A stretch of DNA of 64,000 nucleotides from Leptofilum sp965223525 (GTDB lineage: Bacteria; Chloroflexota; Anaerolineae; Promineifilales; Promineifilaceae): positions 1,364,001-1,428,000 of the forward strand of contig NZ_OZ245005.1 in NCBI RefSeq assembly GCF_965223525.1, in the 5' to 3' direction. A program made the position numbers and the translations under genes. Below the pieces are notes generated by a model. It was given only the letters and a program-made list of their open reading frames with translations. It was not told the DNA's origin and did not search any database. Shown piece after piece: positions 40,119-49,071 of this stretch. Each line of letters opens with the position of its first letter. Position 1 is the stretch's first letter.

Positions 40119-42368
40119 ATGATGAGACGGTGGCGTTGGCTTTTTTACCTGCTGGTAGGTGGCTTATTGGTAGCCTTGTTTGGTATGGGGCGGCCAACGG
40201 CCGTTTTCTCTCAAACCGTCTCCGGGGAAGGGGAAGCCCACATCTATGGCAATCTGCAACTTGATCTGCTGCTTTCCACCCCTGCTGGCCAGCCTGGTGA
40301 CACCGTAGACCTCACCGTCACCCTGACCAACCACACGCAAGCAACTGTCTCCCCCACCATTGATTTACAACTGCCGCCCGGCGTGCGTCCAGCGACGATG
40401 TTGTTCCCCGCCGGGCTTTCCCTCAATTTGCAGGCAGGTACGCTTGATTGGCTGCCTGTCACTCTGGCTAACGGCGGCTCGAACACCTTTACCTTACCGC
40501 TCCGCCTGGAAACGGCCGACATCACCCAACCATCCCAAGAAATCCGCGTGACGTTGCGGCATGAAGAATTGGAAGAAACGGCCGTTGCCAACATCTGGAT
40601 TGGTGTGCCGCCGCAGGTGGGCAATGTGATTAGCCCGCCGCAGGTGGCCGTGGGGCAGCCGTTCCAGCTACGTGCCGAGGCCGCTGGCTCTGGTCCGTTC
40701 AGCCAAGTATGGCATTTAGGCGACGGCCGTCGTGTAGAAACCACTGATCCCGTCGTGCTGTTTTCGGCGGCGGGCATTTATGAAATTGAAGTAGAAGTGA
40801 GCAACTTGGTGGGAACGGCCGTACAGCGACACACCATCTCCGCCGTTCCCCATCCCGCCGCCCAATTTAGCGTTAGCGACGCCACCGCAGGCGTGGGGCA
40901 ACCCATCACCTTCATCAACCAGAGCGGTGGGGCAGGCCCACTCACCTACAGTTGGAATTTTGGCGATGGCGCAACGTCGGCAGAGGCGACGCCCAACCAT
41001 ACCTACACCGCCCCTGGCACTTATCAAGTCCACCTCACCGTGCAGAACAGCTTCGGCCAATCAGAAGCGTATTGGCCCGTCACCGTTGGCTTGCCGCCCG
41101 TGGCCGATCTCATCGTGCCGGAGCGCGTGAAGGCGGGCGAGCCATTCCAGGTGCAGGGCTTCGGCGATGCCTCCATCAACCGCTTCGAGTGGAGCATGGG
41201 GGATGGCCAATCGCTGCAAGGGGCGCTAGTAGAACACAGCTACAACCGCACGGGCGAGATGTACGTAACGCTGGTGGCCAGTAACGATTTTGGCAGTACG
41301 CAAGTCGGCCGTTGGCTTACCGTAGACCCCGGCACCTTGCGCCTCTACCTGCCGCTCATTTTGAATTTGCTGGGGCAGGGGAATGAATCGGCCACAGAAG
41401 ATGTTGCCAGCCCAGATTTGCCAGATGTGGCGCTGGATGGCCTGTTCATCATGCGCCCGATGGCCGTGCCGCCGGGCAGCACCCCCGCCGAGCAGCTTTT
41501 GCTTTACATCAACGAAGCCCGTCGCCAGTTCGATTTGGCACCGCTCAATTTGGTGCCTCCGCTTAGCGCTGCTGCCCAGGAACACACTTTTGACATGGCA
41601 CGATTTGCCTACACCGGCCACACGGGGGCAGATGGCTCTACCCCCGCCGAGCGGCTCATCCGGTTTGGTTATGAGGCTGGCTACGCGGGCGAGGCGACCG
41701 CCTGGGGCTTTGAATATCCACATCAGGCCGTAGAATTTTGGGTGAACAGTCCCGCCCATCGCCGCATTATTTTGAACGCCAACGCCACCGATGTAGGCGT
41801 GGGCTACTCGATTGATTTTAATGCCCCCAGCGTTTGGTACTGGACAGCCGAATTTGGCAATCAATTCGCCGCCCCTGACGCACCCACGCTACGTGTACAG
41901 GAACCCGCACCTGAATTTGAGACGATGGTGACGAGCCTGGTGAACTTTAGCTGGAACTGGCCCGCACCGCTGGCCGCTGGCGAACAGTTTGTACTCTACT
42001 TGCAAACCAACCGAGGGGATTTCCCCGTCGCCACTGTCACCCAGCCGACGCTGGGGACGCGCTACTCGGTGCAGCTTGCTGCCAATGACCTCACCAGCGG
42101 CAATGCCCGCTTGCAGGTGAATCCGGGTAACTACAGTTGGCAACTCCGCCTGGAAAATGGCAGCACGTTGGTGCAAAGCGACGCGCGTCCGATCATCTTC
42201 GCTGTTGATCCAGATGCGCCCACGCCAACCCCGTCACCAACGGCCGTTTCCCCCACATCATCCCCCGAACCAACCGCCACGCCAACGGCCGTTCCACCCC
42301 AAAATACCCCGCTTCCACCCACGCCTACCTCGCCCCCGCCGCTGATTACGGCTACGCCAAACAGTTAG
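40119..42368 (+). CDS. Secreted protein with PKD domains and a C-terminal CAP (SCP/PR-1) domain
   Basis: A 749-residue exported protein. The signal peptide is MMRRWRWLFYLLVGGLLVALF. A DUF11-like repeat (about 45-160) comes first. Three PKD-type domains follow, with HLGDGR, NFGDGATSAE and MGDGQSLQG turns. A YLPLILNLL motif is next, and then a CAP domain (about 450-595) with LLLYINEARRQFDLAPLNL, HTFDMARFAYTGHTG, a GEATAWGF segment and VNSPAHRRIILN. The last 40 residues are Thr/Pro-rich. CAP domains of bacteria are mostly of unknown function, sometimes lipid- or peptidoglycan-linked. ATG 40119 is chosen for the signal peptide; the frame opens at 40032. Several ACGGCCGT motifs lie in the gene. 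Confidence 0.85.
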   Translation: MMRRWRWLFYLLVGGLLVALFGMGRPTAVFSQTVSGEGEAHIYGNLQLDLLLSTPAGQPGDTVDLTVTLTNHTQATVSPTIDLQLPPGVRPATMLFPAGLSLNLQAGTLDWLPVTLANGGSNTFTLPLRLETADITQPSQEIRVTLRHEELEETAVANIWIGVPPQVGNVISPPQVAVGQPFQLRAEAAGSGPFSQVWHLGDGRRVETTDPVVLFSAAGIYEIEVEVSNLVGTAVQRHTISAVPHPAAQFSVSDATAGVGQPITFINQSGGAGPLTYSWNFGDGATSAEATPNHTYTAPGTYQVHLTVQNSFGQSEAYWPVTVGLPPVADLIVPERVKAGEPFQVQGFGDASINRFEWSMGDGQSLQGALVEHSYNRTGEMYVTLVASNDFGSTQVGRWLTVDPGTLRLYLPLILNLLGQGNESATEDVASPDLPDVALDGLFIMRPMAVPPGSTPAEQLLLYINEARRQFDLAPLNLVPPLSAAAQEHTFDMARFAYTGHTGADGSTPAERLIRFGYEAGYAGEATAWGFEYPHQAVEFWVNSPAHRRIILNANATDVGVGYSIDFNAPSVWYWTAEFGNQFAAPDAPTLRVQEPAPEFETMVTSLVNFSWNWPAPLAAGEQFVLYLQTNRGDFPVATVTQPTLGTRYSVQLAANDLTSGNARLQVNPGNYSWQLRLENGSTLVQSDARPIIFAVDPDAPTPTPSPTAVSPTSSPEPTATPTAVPPQNTPLPPTPTSPPPLITATPNS

Positions 42369-42369
42369 C

Positions 42370-42396
42370 AGTAATTAGTAATCGGTGATCAGTTAC
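42370..42396. repeat. Short word-like spacer (GTAATCGGTGATCAGTTACTC)
   Basis: CAGTAATTAGTAATCGGTGATCAGTTACT contains the same phrase as 229-298 and 10201-10268. It lies between the CAP-domain gene and the sulfurtransferase gene. Confidence 0.45.
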
Positions 42397-42427
42397 TCCC
42401 TCACCTTGTCATCCCAAAGGAGCCCTC

Positions 42428-43258
42428 ATGTACAAAACTCTCATCACTGCCCAAACCTTAGCTGAAAACATCGGGAAGCCCGACTGGGTGATTGTAGATT
42501 GTCGCTTTAACCTGGCAGATACGGCCGTTGGCCACCAAAATTACCAGCAAGCACACATCCCCGGCGCGGTGTACGCCCACCTGGATGACGATCTCAGCGG
42601 CCCGCCCGTGACCGACCGCGGACGGCATCCGCTGCCTACGCCGCAGCGATTGGCGCAGCTATTTAGCTTCCTGGGGATTGATGAGATGAGCCAGGTCGTA
42701 GCTTACGACGACGCAGGCAGCATGATTGCGGCGCGGCTGTGGTGGATGCTGCGCTACATGCGCCACGAGGCGGTGGCGGTGCTGGATGGCGGTTGGCAAG
42801 CGTGGCAGGCGGCTGGCTTGCCAACCAAATCGGGCATCGAAACCAACGAGCCGGCCCAATTTACGGGTCGGCCGCGGCCAAAATGGGTCGTCACGCTCGA
42901 CGAGGTAAACCATCAGCGGGTACTCATTGATTCACGCGGCCCGGCGCGGTACCGTGGCGAACTGGAGCCAATTGATCCCCAACCAGGGCATATTCCCGGT
43001 GCAGTTAATCTGCCTTTTGAGACCCAGCTAGATGCCAACGGCCGTTTCCGCCCTGCCGATGAGATGAAAGCAGAGTTGACGGCCGTTCTCGGCCAAACCA
43101 AACCAGAAGCAGCCACCTTTTACTGTGGGTCAGGCGTCAGTGCCTGCGTGAATCTATTGGCAATGGCACATGTGGGGTTGGGAAACGGCCGTCTTTACGT
43201 GGGTTCCTGGAGCGAGTGGAGCAGCGACCCAGAGCGGCCTGTGGCTGTAGGTGACTGA
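42428..43258 (+). CDS. sseA: 3-Mercaptopyruvate/thiosulfate sulfurtransferase (SseA-like)
   Basis: A 276-residue tandem rhodanese. The first, inactive domain carries VIVDCRFNLAD, GHIPGA-like QAHIPGAVYAHLDDDLSG and VLDGGWQAW. The second has VLIDSRGPARYRGELEPIDPQPGHIPGAVNLPF and the active loop C233-GSGVSAC. A CGSGV(S/T)A loop is typical of mercaptopyruvate sulfurtransferases, while CRxGxx points to thiosulfate rhodanese; so SseA is preferred. It moves sulfane sulfur to cyanide or thiols in the cytoplasm. AAAGGAG lies ahead of the ATG. The convergent neighbour ends just eight bases after its stop. Confidence 0.9.
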   Translation: MYKTLITAQTLAENIGKPDWVIVDCRFNLADTAVGHQNYQQAHIPGAVYAHLDDDLSGPPVTDRGRHPLPTPQRLAQLFSFLGIDEMSQVVAYDDAGSMIAARLWWMLRYMRHEAVAVLDGGWQAWQAAGLPTKSGIETNEPAQFTGRPRPKWVVTLDEVNHQRVLIDSRGPARYRGELEPIDPQPGHIPGAVNLPFETQLDANGRFRPADEMKAELTAVLGQTKPEAATFYCGSGVSACVNLLAMAHVGLGNGRLYVGSWSEWSSDPERPVAVGD

Positions 43259-43265
43259 TTACCGC

Positions 43266-45227
43266 TCACTGCTCATCCGACGCCCCATCCTGGCTTGCCA
43301 GCTCCATTGTGCCGATAGCGCGAGCCACGTTTTCAATGGCAACCCGCTGCTTGCGATACAAATCAGATTCGCTCATGGCTAGCCGCCGCGCCACGTCCCG
43401 CACCCGCTGACCCTGCACAAATTTTAGCTCCAAAATGTTGTACAAAATCCATTCGGCGGTGGTCATATTGCGCTCGCCCTCTGGCTTTTGCAGCTCAATG
43501 GCGTTGTTCAGGATAGCGCGGAGTGCTTTGGTGGGGTTATTCTCATGTTGCGCCATTGCATCCTGCACAATTCGCAGCCGCATGAGCGGGCTGGTCGTAA
43601 GCTTAGGGCCACCCCAATAATGTGTCAGGGCATCCCGCACCATCATGTTAAAGTCTGGGTCACTGACCACCGGGCTACTGGCTGGCGATTTTTGCGCCAG
43701 CACAGGCAAGCCGCCAAAAGTCGCTTCGCTGCGACGCTGCTGGATGGCAATGATTTGTGGCAGCAGCCCCTCAACTATAGCAAACACTTCTTGCTGCAAA
43801 ATGCGGTCTTCCAATGCCTGAGCCGCCTGGTTGAGCAAACGGCCGAATATCTCATCTTCCTCTTCACTTAAATCAGGCTCATCACTGCGGGCGCGAATGC
43901 CCAAAATGCCCAAAACCAGCTCATGTTGGCGACTGCGTAACGGCCGTATCCAATAATTCCGCCACACAAAAAATTCTCCCACCGCTTCCAGCGCGTCGCC
44001 AGAATTTCCATTGCTCGGTTCGGCAGTTTGGGCTAGCTGCCGCCAATCGGCATCCTGGAAAATTTCCCCTGGCTCGTCCAGCGGGCCCACCACTGCTTCT
44101 AGTTGCGGCCCCTCCGGCGTGATGGCCGCTACAAAAGAAGTTGGCGTTCGCAACGCCTCACAGGTAGCGGCCAGAATACTCTCTAAAAATTGCTGCAGGT
44201 CGCGGGTCGTCAACAGCCGCTCGCTTAGTCGCTGAATGGTGCGAACGTCGGGGTCGTTGTTAAGCTGGAAGAGGCGTTCGAGCGGCCGTTTATAAGCATG
44301 AATTGCCCACTCCACCAACATAACCGTCGCCACCAGTGAAAAACCAAGTGCCGTCTCTGCTGGTAGTCCCAAAATAGGACTGTTGCGACTTACCAAAACA
44401 TACACCAGCAGCACAATGCTGCCCGCCAGCGGAACCCGCGCCATAAACTTAAACAGCCGCACCCGCACCACACGGTCTGGCGACGCCGTGCCAAAGTAGG
44501 CTAGATGAGCCGTTAGCACCCCAAACATGAGCCCCACCACCAGGTTGCCTAAAATAATGATCGGCCATAACCAAAGCGGAATCACTGCTTGCCCTGTTCC
44601 CGCATTGCTAATGACGAGCAAGTAAGGAAAAACCCCTAGCGGGGCGGCCAAATAGGTAAGCAGCGTTGAGGTCATCCGCTGGCGTGTGGTACGCGTGATA
44701 CATCGCTGCCGCGCTCGCCACACGTTATAAATGCTCGATGCCGTCATCAGCCAAAAATAAGCTGCAAAAACCGGGAATATTGGCCCCGCTTCCAAATGGG
44801 CCAGGCTTGCTAGTGGATTAGAGACAGGGTTCGTAACCAGAAAATCGGTAAAGAGCGCCAAGCCCAAAAAGACGAGACCTACCACGTACCCCAGCGGCAC
44901 CAAAAAACGTCGCCGATTTGGTAAAGCACCCGTGGTTGAGAGCAACGTGCTAGAAAGATGAAACTGAGCCGCAGGCACCAAAGCAATGCCTATCCATTGA
45001 AATCGCAAAAATCCTTCAACGGAGGCCGAAACAATGGTGCGACTCACCAGCAACTCTGCCAAATAAGCAACAACGACAAAAATAATAAGCCCACAAAAGG
45101 CACGCATCACCGGGTCGCGCAAACTGCGCCCCAGGTTATACAAAACAACGGCCGAACCAAAAATCACGATGACCGCTTCTAAAATATCGTTTAGCAGGGC
45201 TAACAAATCAGGGAGTTGGTCAAACAT
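43266..45227 (-). CDS. Membrane-bound sensor-regulator with GAF and C-terminal HTH domain
   Basis: A 653-residue protein with an unusual order. About nine membrane helices (1-310) are of the histidine-kinase N-terminal (7TM/MASE-like) kind. A GAF domain follows (about 345-480; TTRDLQQFLESILAATCEALRTPTSFVAAI), then a helical middle. A C-terminal region closes the protein (about 585-640) with AEWILYNILELKFVQGQRVRDVARRLAMSESDLYRKQRVAIENVARAI. That last part reads as a helix-turn-helix of LuxR/sigma-like design. No histidine kinase or GGDEF core is present. The protein would sense a signal at the membrane and bind DNA directly, as CadC-type regulators do. It is divergent from nothing near; ftsH lies upstream on the same strand. 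Confidence 0.7.
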   Translation of the reverse strand: MFDQLPDLLALLNDILEAVIVIFGSAVVLYNLGRSLRDPVMRAFCGLIIFVVVAYLAELLVSRTIVSASVEGFLRFQWIGIALVPAAQFHLSSTLLSTTGALPNRRRFLVPLGYVVGLVFLGLALFTDFLVTNPVSNPLASLAHLEAGPIFPVFAAYFWLMTASSIYNVWRARQRCITRTTRQRMTSTLLTYLAAPLGVFPYLLVISNAGTGQAVIPLWLWPIIILGNLVVGLMFGVLTAHLAYFGTASPDRVVRVRLFKFMARVPLAGSIVLLVYVLVSRNSPILGLPAETALGFSLVATVMLVEWAIHAYKRPLERLFQLNNDPDVRTIQRLSERLLTTRDLQQFLESILAATCEALRTPTSFVAAITPEGPQLEAVVGPLDEPGEIFQDADWRQLAQTAEPSNGNSGDALEAVGEFFVWRNYWIRPLRSRQHELVLGILGIRARSDEPDLSEEEDEIFGRLLNQAAQALEDRILQQEVFAIVEGLLPQIIAIQQRRSEATFGGLPVLAQKSPASSPVVSDPDFNMMVRDALTHYWGGPKLTTSPLMRLRIVQDAMAQHENNPTKALRAILNNAIELQKPEGERNMTTAEWILYNILELKFVQGQRVRDVARRLAMSESDLYRKQRVAIENVARAIGTMELASQDGASDEQ

Positions 45228-45286
45228 ACAAACAAAAAATAGTGTCGTCAGGAAAAAGGCGTGGATTTAGCCACCACAACGCACCA

Positions 45287-47245
45287 TCAGGCAGGCGTTG
45301 GTGATGGCGGCAAATCCAGCGACGGCGGCTTTTTCCAGTCAGATTCTGATGTGCTTTCACTTTCTACTGACTTTGTGGCAGGAGGCGGGGTCGTTTGATT
45401 ATATGAAGATGGCAAGCTTTCACCCTCGATGAGCGCCACAAAGTCATCTGCATCGAGCGTTTCCCGCTCTAGCAATTCCATCGCAATTAGGTCCAGCTTG
45501 TTACGGTGGGTGGTCAAAATCTCGGTGGCTTTGCTGTACTGGGCATCTATAATTTCGCGCACCTCGGCGTCAATTTTTTCAGCAATGGCATCTGAGTAGT
45601 CGCGCTGTTCTGAGATTTCGCGCCCCAAAAAGACCATCTCTTGCTTTTGGCCGTACACGCGTGCCCCTAATTCATCGCTCATGCCGAGCTGTGTTACCAT
45701 CGAACGTGCCAGTTGGGTGACGCGCTGCAAATCGTTGCTGGCCCCAGAAGTGATTTCACCAAAAACAATCTCCTCAGCGACGCGCCCACCCAACAGGCTG
45801 GCAATTTGGGCCTGCATGTGGGTTTTGTTGGGTAAGATGGTGTCATCTTCAAGGTACCAGGTTAGCCCCAGACCCATGCCGCGTGGCACAATCGTGACTT
45901 TGCGTAGCGGCAATGCTGCTGGCAGAAAGTGGCTTACCAGCGCATGGCCAGCCTCGTGGTAGGCAATGATTTCTCGCTCTTCTGGGGTGATGACGCGGCT
46001 TTTCCGTTCTGGCCCTAGCTGCACGCGCTCAATCGCTTCGTGGAACTCAGCCATGCCAATACTTTTTTTGTTGCGGCGGGCGGCCAGCAGCGCAGCTTCA
46101 TTCACCGTGTTTTCGATGTCTGCCCCAACAAAACCGGGGGTGGCGCGTGCTAAAACTGCCACGTTGATGTTGGAAGCGATTGGCTTGCCCCGAATATGGA
46201 CTTTGAAGATGGCTTCGCGCCCTTTGTAGTCGGGTCGGTCAATGACTACGCGGCGGTCAAAGCGGCCGGGGCGCATCAGGGCAGGGTCTAAAATGTCTGG
46301 CCGGTTGGTGGCGGCCAGGATGATAACGTGGGTGTCGGTACCGAAGCCGTCCATCTCTACCAAAATTTGGTTGAGCGTTTGCTCTCGTTCGTCGTGGGAG
46401 CCGCCTAGCCCAGCACCGCGCTGCCGCCCAACGGCATCAATTTCATCTATGAAGATGATGCAGGGGCTATTGTTTTTAGCTTGCTCAAACAGGTCGCGCA
46501 CGCGGCTGGCCCCCACGCCTACGAACATTTCTACAAATTCGGAGCCAGCGATGGAGAAAAAGGGTACGCCAGCCTCCCCGGAGACGGCTTTGGCCAACAA
46601 GGTTTTGCCCGTGCCAGGGCTGCCAATCATGAGCACGCCTTTGGGGATCCGTGCGCCAAAGCTGACAAATTTTTCTGGCTCTTTGAGGAAATCTACGACT
46701 TCTTCTAACTCTTCTTTGGCTTCTTCGGCTCCGGCGACATCATCGAAGGTGACGGTGGGATGATCGCCGGTGAACATACGGGCGCGGCTTTTGCCAAAGG
46801 AAAGAGCCTGGTTGTTGTTGCCCTGGGCTTGGCGAAAAACGAGAAAGATGAAGGCGATAATGAGCACCGCGGGCAGGAAAATGCCGATGACGTTGAGCCA
46901 ACTTCCCCAACTGCTGGGGCGTTCGTAGGTGATGGTGGGACGGCCGTCTCGGTAATCTTCCTGGGTGATGCCGTAGGAGGTAAGCAACTCTTCTAGCGAG
47001 GCGACGCTGCTAATCTGGGCGGTGGCTGGCTGGCTGGGGTTGTTGTCGTAGGTGATAAGAATGGAACGGCCGTCTCCCTCCACAACAATTTCAACCACCT
47101 CATTATTTTCTATTTGCTGGGCCAACTGACTAATGGAAATTTGGCTGGTTGGGGTGTTGCTGCTGCTGTAGCTCCAGACAATTGCCAGGATTGCAACACC
47201 TATGAGCAACGAGACAAACCACCGTGTCAATTTGGTTGAATTCAT
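45287..47245 (-). CDS. ftsH: ATP-dependent zinc metalloprotease FtsH
   Basis: A 652-residue membrane AAA+ protease that degrades membrane and soluble proteins. There are two N-terminal helices (about 10-25 and 118-138) with an FtsH_ext outer domain between them. The AAA module (about 165-360) has Walker A GSPGTGKT, FIDEIDAVGRQRG and the arginine-finger region RPGRFDRRV. The M41 peptidase domain has HEAGH with the later D residue (SGASNDLQRVT). The tail is Pro/Ser-rich. ATG 47245 has GGAGG eight bases before it and is preferred over 47269. It is followed by the GAF-HTH regulator on the same strand 59 bp later. All active residues are present. Confidence 0.96.
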   Translation of the reverse strand: MNSTKLTRWFVSLLIGVAILAIVWSYSSSNTPTSQISISQLAQQIENNEVVEIVVEGDGRSILITYDNNPSQPATAQISSVASLEELLTSYGITQEDYRDGRPTITYERPSSWGSWLNVIGIFLPAVLIIAFIFLVFRQAQGNNNQALSFGKSRARMFTGDHPTVTFDDVAGAEEAKEELEEVVDFLKEPEKFVSFGARIPKGVLMIGSPGTGKTLLAKAVSGEAGVPFFSIAGSEFVEMFVGVGASRVRDLFEQAKNNSPCIIFIDEIDAVGRQRGAGLGGSHDEREQTLNQILVEMDGFGTDTHVIILAATNRPDILDPALMRPGRFDRRVVIDRPDYKGREAIFKVHIRGKPIASNINVAVLARATPGFVGADIENTVNEAALLAARRNKKSIGMAEFHEAIERVQLGPERKSRVITPEEREIIAYHEAGHALVSHFLPAALPLRKVTIVPRGMGLGLTWYLEDDTILPNKTHMQAQIASLLGGRVAEEIVFGEITSGASNDLQRVTQLARSMVTQLGMSDELGARVYGQKQEMVFLGREISEQRDYSDAIAEKIDAEVREIIDAQYSKATEILTTHRNKLDLIAMELLERETLDADDFVALIEGESLPSSYNQTTPPPATKSVESESTSESDWKKPPSLDLPPSPTPA

Positions 47246-47394
47246 GCGATTGCCTCCAATCAGGAGCAAGCTGCTTTACCGGGATGTGAGCCGCATATGG
47301 GAAACCATGATTTAGTTCCGCTAGCGGTCACAATTCTCTGAAATATCAGTATAACAGAAAGAAAATAGCATGGCGAGAGGGGGGCGTTGGACGA

Positions 47395-48528
47395 TTATCC
47401 TACCCAGGCACGGAAGACAAGATACCAGAGGGGAATAAGGCCCAGCAGTGCAACCAAAGCAAAGATACCGAGGGAAACGGCCGTCCAATCCATGACCGTT
47501 TCTGCTTCTGGCTCTTTTGTTGCCGAAGGTGGCGTGGGCGGTGGCGGGAGGGGACGCATGGGTGGGCGTGTGATGGCTTCCATCTCGGCCGGGTCTGGCC
47601 GCTGGAAAATCTCCGTTTTTTGTTCCGCAACCGGAATGATTTGTGTGGGCTGGGCGGCTACCACCTGCGGCGGTTGGATGGCGCCTGTTTCTTCCTGACT
47701 CCGCTGCCTGTACGCTGTGAGGATGCGCCCTAGCTGCCCGGCGGTGCGGTATCGCCCGGCTGGCTCTTTGGCCAGCAGCTTGTTAATGATTTGCGCCAGT
47801 TGAGACGGAATGGCAGGATTGTATTCGGTGACGAGCGGGGGTGGCGTGTGCAGATGCTTGAGCGCCATTGCCGTGTGGGCCTCGGCGGCAAACGGTAGCT
47901 GCCCGGTGAGCATCTCGAACAGGATGACGCCGATGGCGTACACGTCGGAGGCGGGGGAGGGTGGATCGCCAGCCGCTTGTTCTGGCGAGAAATATTGCGG
48001 CGTCCCCCAAATTTGGCTCACTTGCTGCACCGTGCTGGTGCTGATGGCGCGGGCAATGCCGAAATCGGCCACTTTTACCCGCTCATCCACCGTGACGATA
48101 ACGTTTTGCGGCTTGACATCGCAATGTACCAGATTGGCGCGGTGGGCATAGCCAATGCCGCTACACACCTGGATGACGAGATCGAGAGCCCGGCTGATGG
48201 GGACGGGCTCACCTTCATAGCTGCGAATAATTTGCTTGAGCGTTTGCCCTTCTACAAACTCCATGACGATGAAATGCTTAAAGCCGTCCTGCCCAATGTC
48301 GTGGACGGTGACGATGTTGGGGTGAGCCAGGTTGGCGGCTGAATGGGCTTCCTGCTGGAAACGCTTGAGGAAGCCTTCGTCACTGGTGAAGCTTTCGTGC
48401 ATCATCTTCACGGCCACGATGCGACCCAGCGCACGATCTTTGGCTTTGTAGACGACAGACATGCCGCCACTGCCTATGCGCTCGATGAGTTCGTAACGGC
48501 CGTTTAGCACCACTTTTTGTTCGCTCAT
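47395..48528 (-). CDS. Serine/threonine protein kinase, short PknB-like with C-terminal membrane anchor
   Basis: A 377-residue kinase. The glycine loop is RIGSGGMSVVYKAKD, the catalytic Lys is K41 (VAVKMM), the loop is HCDVKPQN (D137) and the DFG is 155-157. The usual HRD is HCD here, a change that in other kinases frees them from Arg-dependent activation-loop control. After the kinase domain comes a proline-rich linker, then one membrane helix at about 350-372 with only a few residues outside. So the kinase faces the cytoplasm and has no sensor domain. Start ATG 48528. The tRNA-His gene lies 80 bases upstream on the opposite strand. A second, larger kinase is at 52182. Confidence 0.9.
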   Translation of the reverse strand: MSEQKVVLNGRYELIERIGSGGMSVVYKAKDRALGRIVAVKMMHESFTSDEGFLKRFQQEAHSAANLAHPNIVTVHDIGQDGFKHFIVMEFVEGQTLKQIIRSYEGEPVPISRALDLVIQVCSGIGYAHRANLVHCDVKPQNVIVTVDERVKVADFGIARAISTSTVQQVSQIWGTPQYFSPEQAAGDPPSPASDVYAIGVILFEMLTGQLPFAAEAHTAMALKHLHTPPPLVTEYNPAIPSQLAQIINKLLAKEPAGRYRTAGQLGRILTAYRQRSQEETGAIQPPQVVAAQPTQIIPVAEQKTEIFQRPDPAEMEAITRPPMRPLPPPPTPPSATKEPEAETVMDWTAVSLGIFALVALLGLIPLWYLVFRAWVG

Positions 48529-48608
48529 AATGGTAGTTTAAGGGGGTTGGGTTTTGTGTGCAACAGTTGCCATTCGCTACCAAGTATGATAGCATTTGCT
48601 CCGCTTAT

Positions 48609-48682
48609 GGCGGGTGTAGCGTAGTGGTTAACGCGTCTGGTTGTGGCCCAGAAGATCGTGGGTTCAAATCCCATCACTCGCC
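48609..48682 (+). tRNA. tRNA-His (anticodon GTG)
   Basis: The acceptor stem GCGGGTG/CACTCGC folds with one G-T wobble. The anticodon loop TTGTGGC gives GTG. The T-loop TTCAAAT is standard. A G precedes the stem at 48609 and a C is at 48682, the G-1:C73 pair that marks tRNA-His. CCA is not encoded. Confidence 0.95.
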
Positions 48683-48693
48683 CCTGATTTTGC

Positions 48694-48758
48694 AGGACAC
48701 AGATAAACACGGATTCGCACAGATTTTATCTGTGTTCTTCTGTGAGAATCTGTGTCCT
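48694..48758. repeat. Hairpin between the two tRNA genes
   Basis: AGGACACAGAT and ATCTGTGTCCT are perfect inverted copies 43 bases apart, with a second inner pair AGATTTTATCTGTGT / ACACAGATAA overlapping them. Outside is TTTGTTTTTTG. It could end the tRNA-His transcript. Confidence 0.6.
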
Positions 48759-48769
48759 ATTTGTTTTTT

Positions 48770-48842
48770 GCGCCCGTAGCTCAATGGATAGAGCACTTGG
48801 CTTCGAACCAAGCGGTTGGGAGTTCGAATCTCTCCGGGCGTA
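48770..48842 (+). tRNA. tRNA-Arg (anticodon TCG)
   Basis: The acceptor stem GCGCCCG pairs with CGGGCGT, with a G-T pair at 1-72. The D-arm starts TAGCTCAATGGATAGAGC, the anticodon stem-loop is CTTGG-CTTCGAA-CCAAG (anticodon TCG, reading CGN), and the T-arm has TTCGAAT. The variable loop is short. CCA is not encoded. Confidence 0.95.
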
Positions 48843-49071
48843 CAATTCTTTCTTCTCTCTCATTTTGTCGAACAAAGAAATCACTTCCCAAACTGATCTA
48901 TTATTATGTAGAATATGTTCAATTGCTTGTTTTGGAAAAAATTTTTCATTCTTCCAGTCTGCAAGTATTTTTCTGGAGTTTTTGTTCCCATTATTCACGT
49001 GTAGGATTGTTTTTATTTGTTTACGATAGCAAAGGTGAAATGTGCTTGTCACTGGTTTTTAGTAAATATGT
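48843..49071. other. AT-rich spacer after tRNA-Arg
   Basis: No gene of its own; the frames that overlap the tRNA are chance. Base composition turns AT-rich directly after the tRNA 3' end, which fits a tRNA-linked insertion. No attachment-site repeat of the tRNA 3' end could be found downstream to 50150 by eye. Confidence 0.4.
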
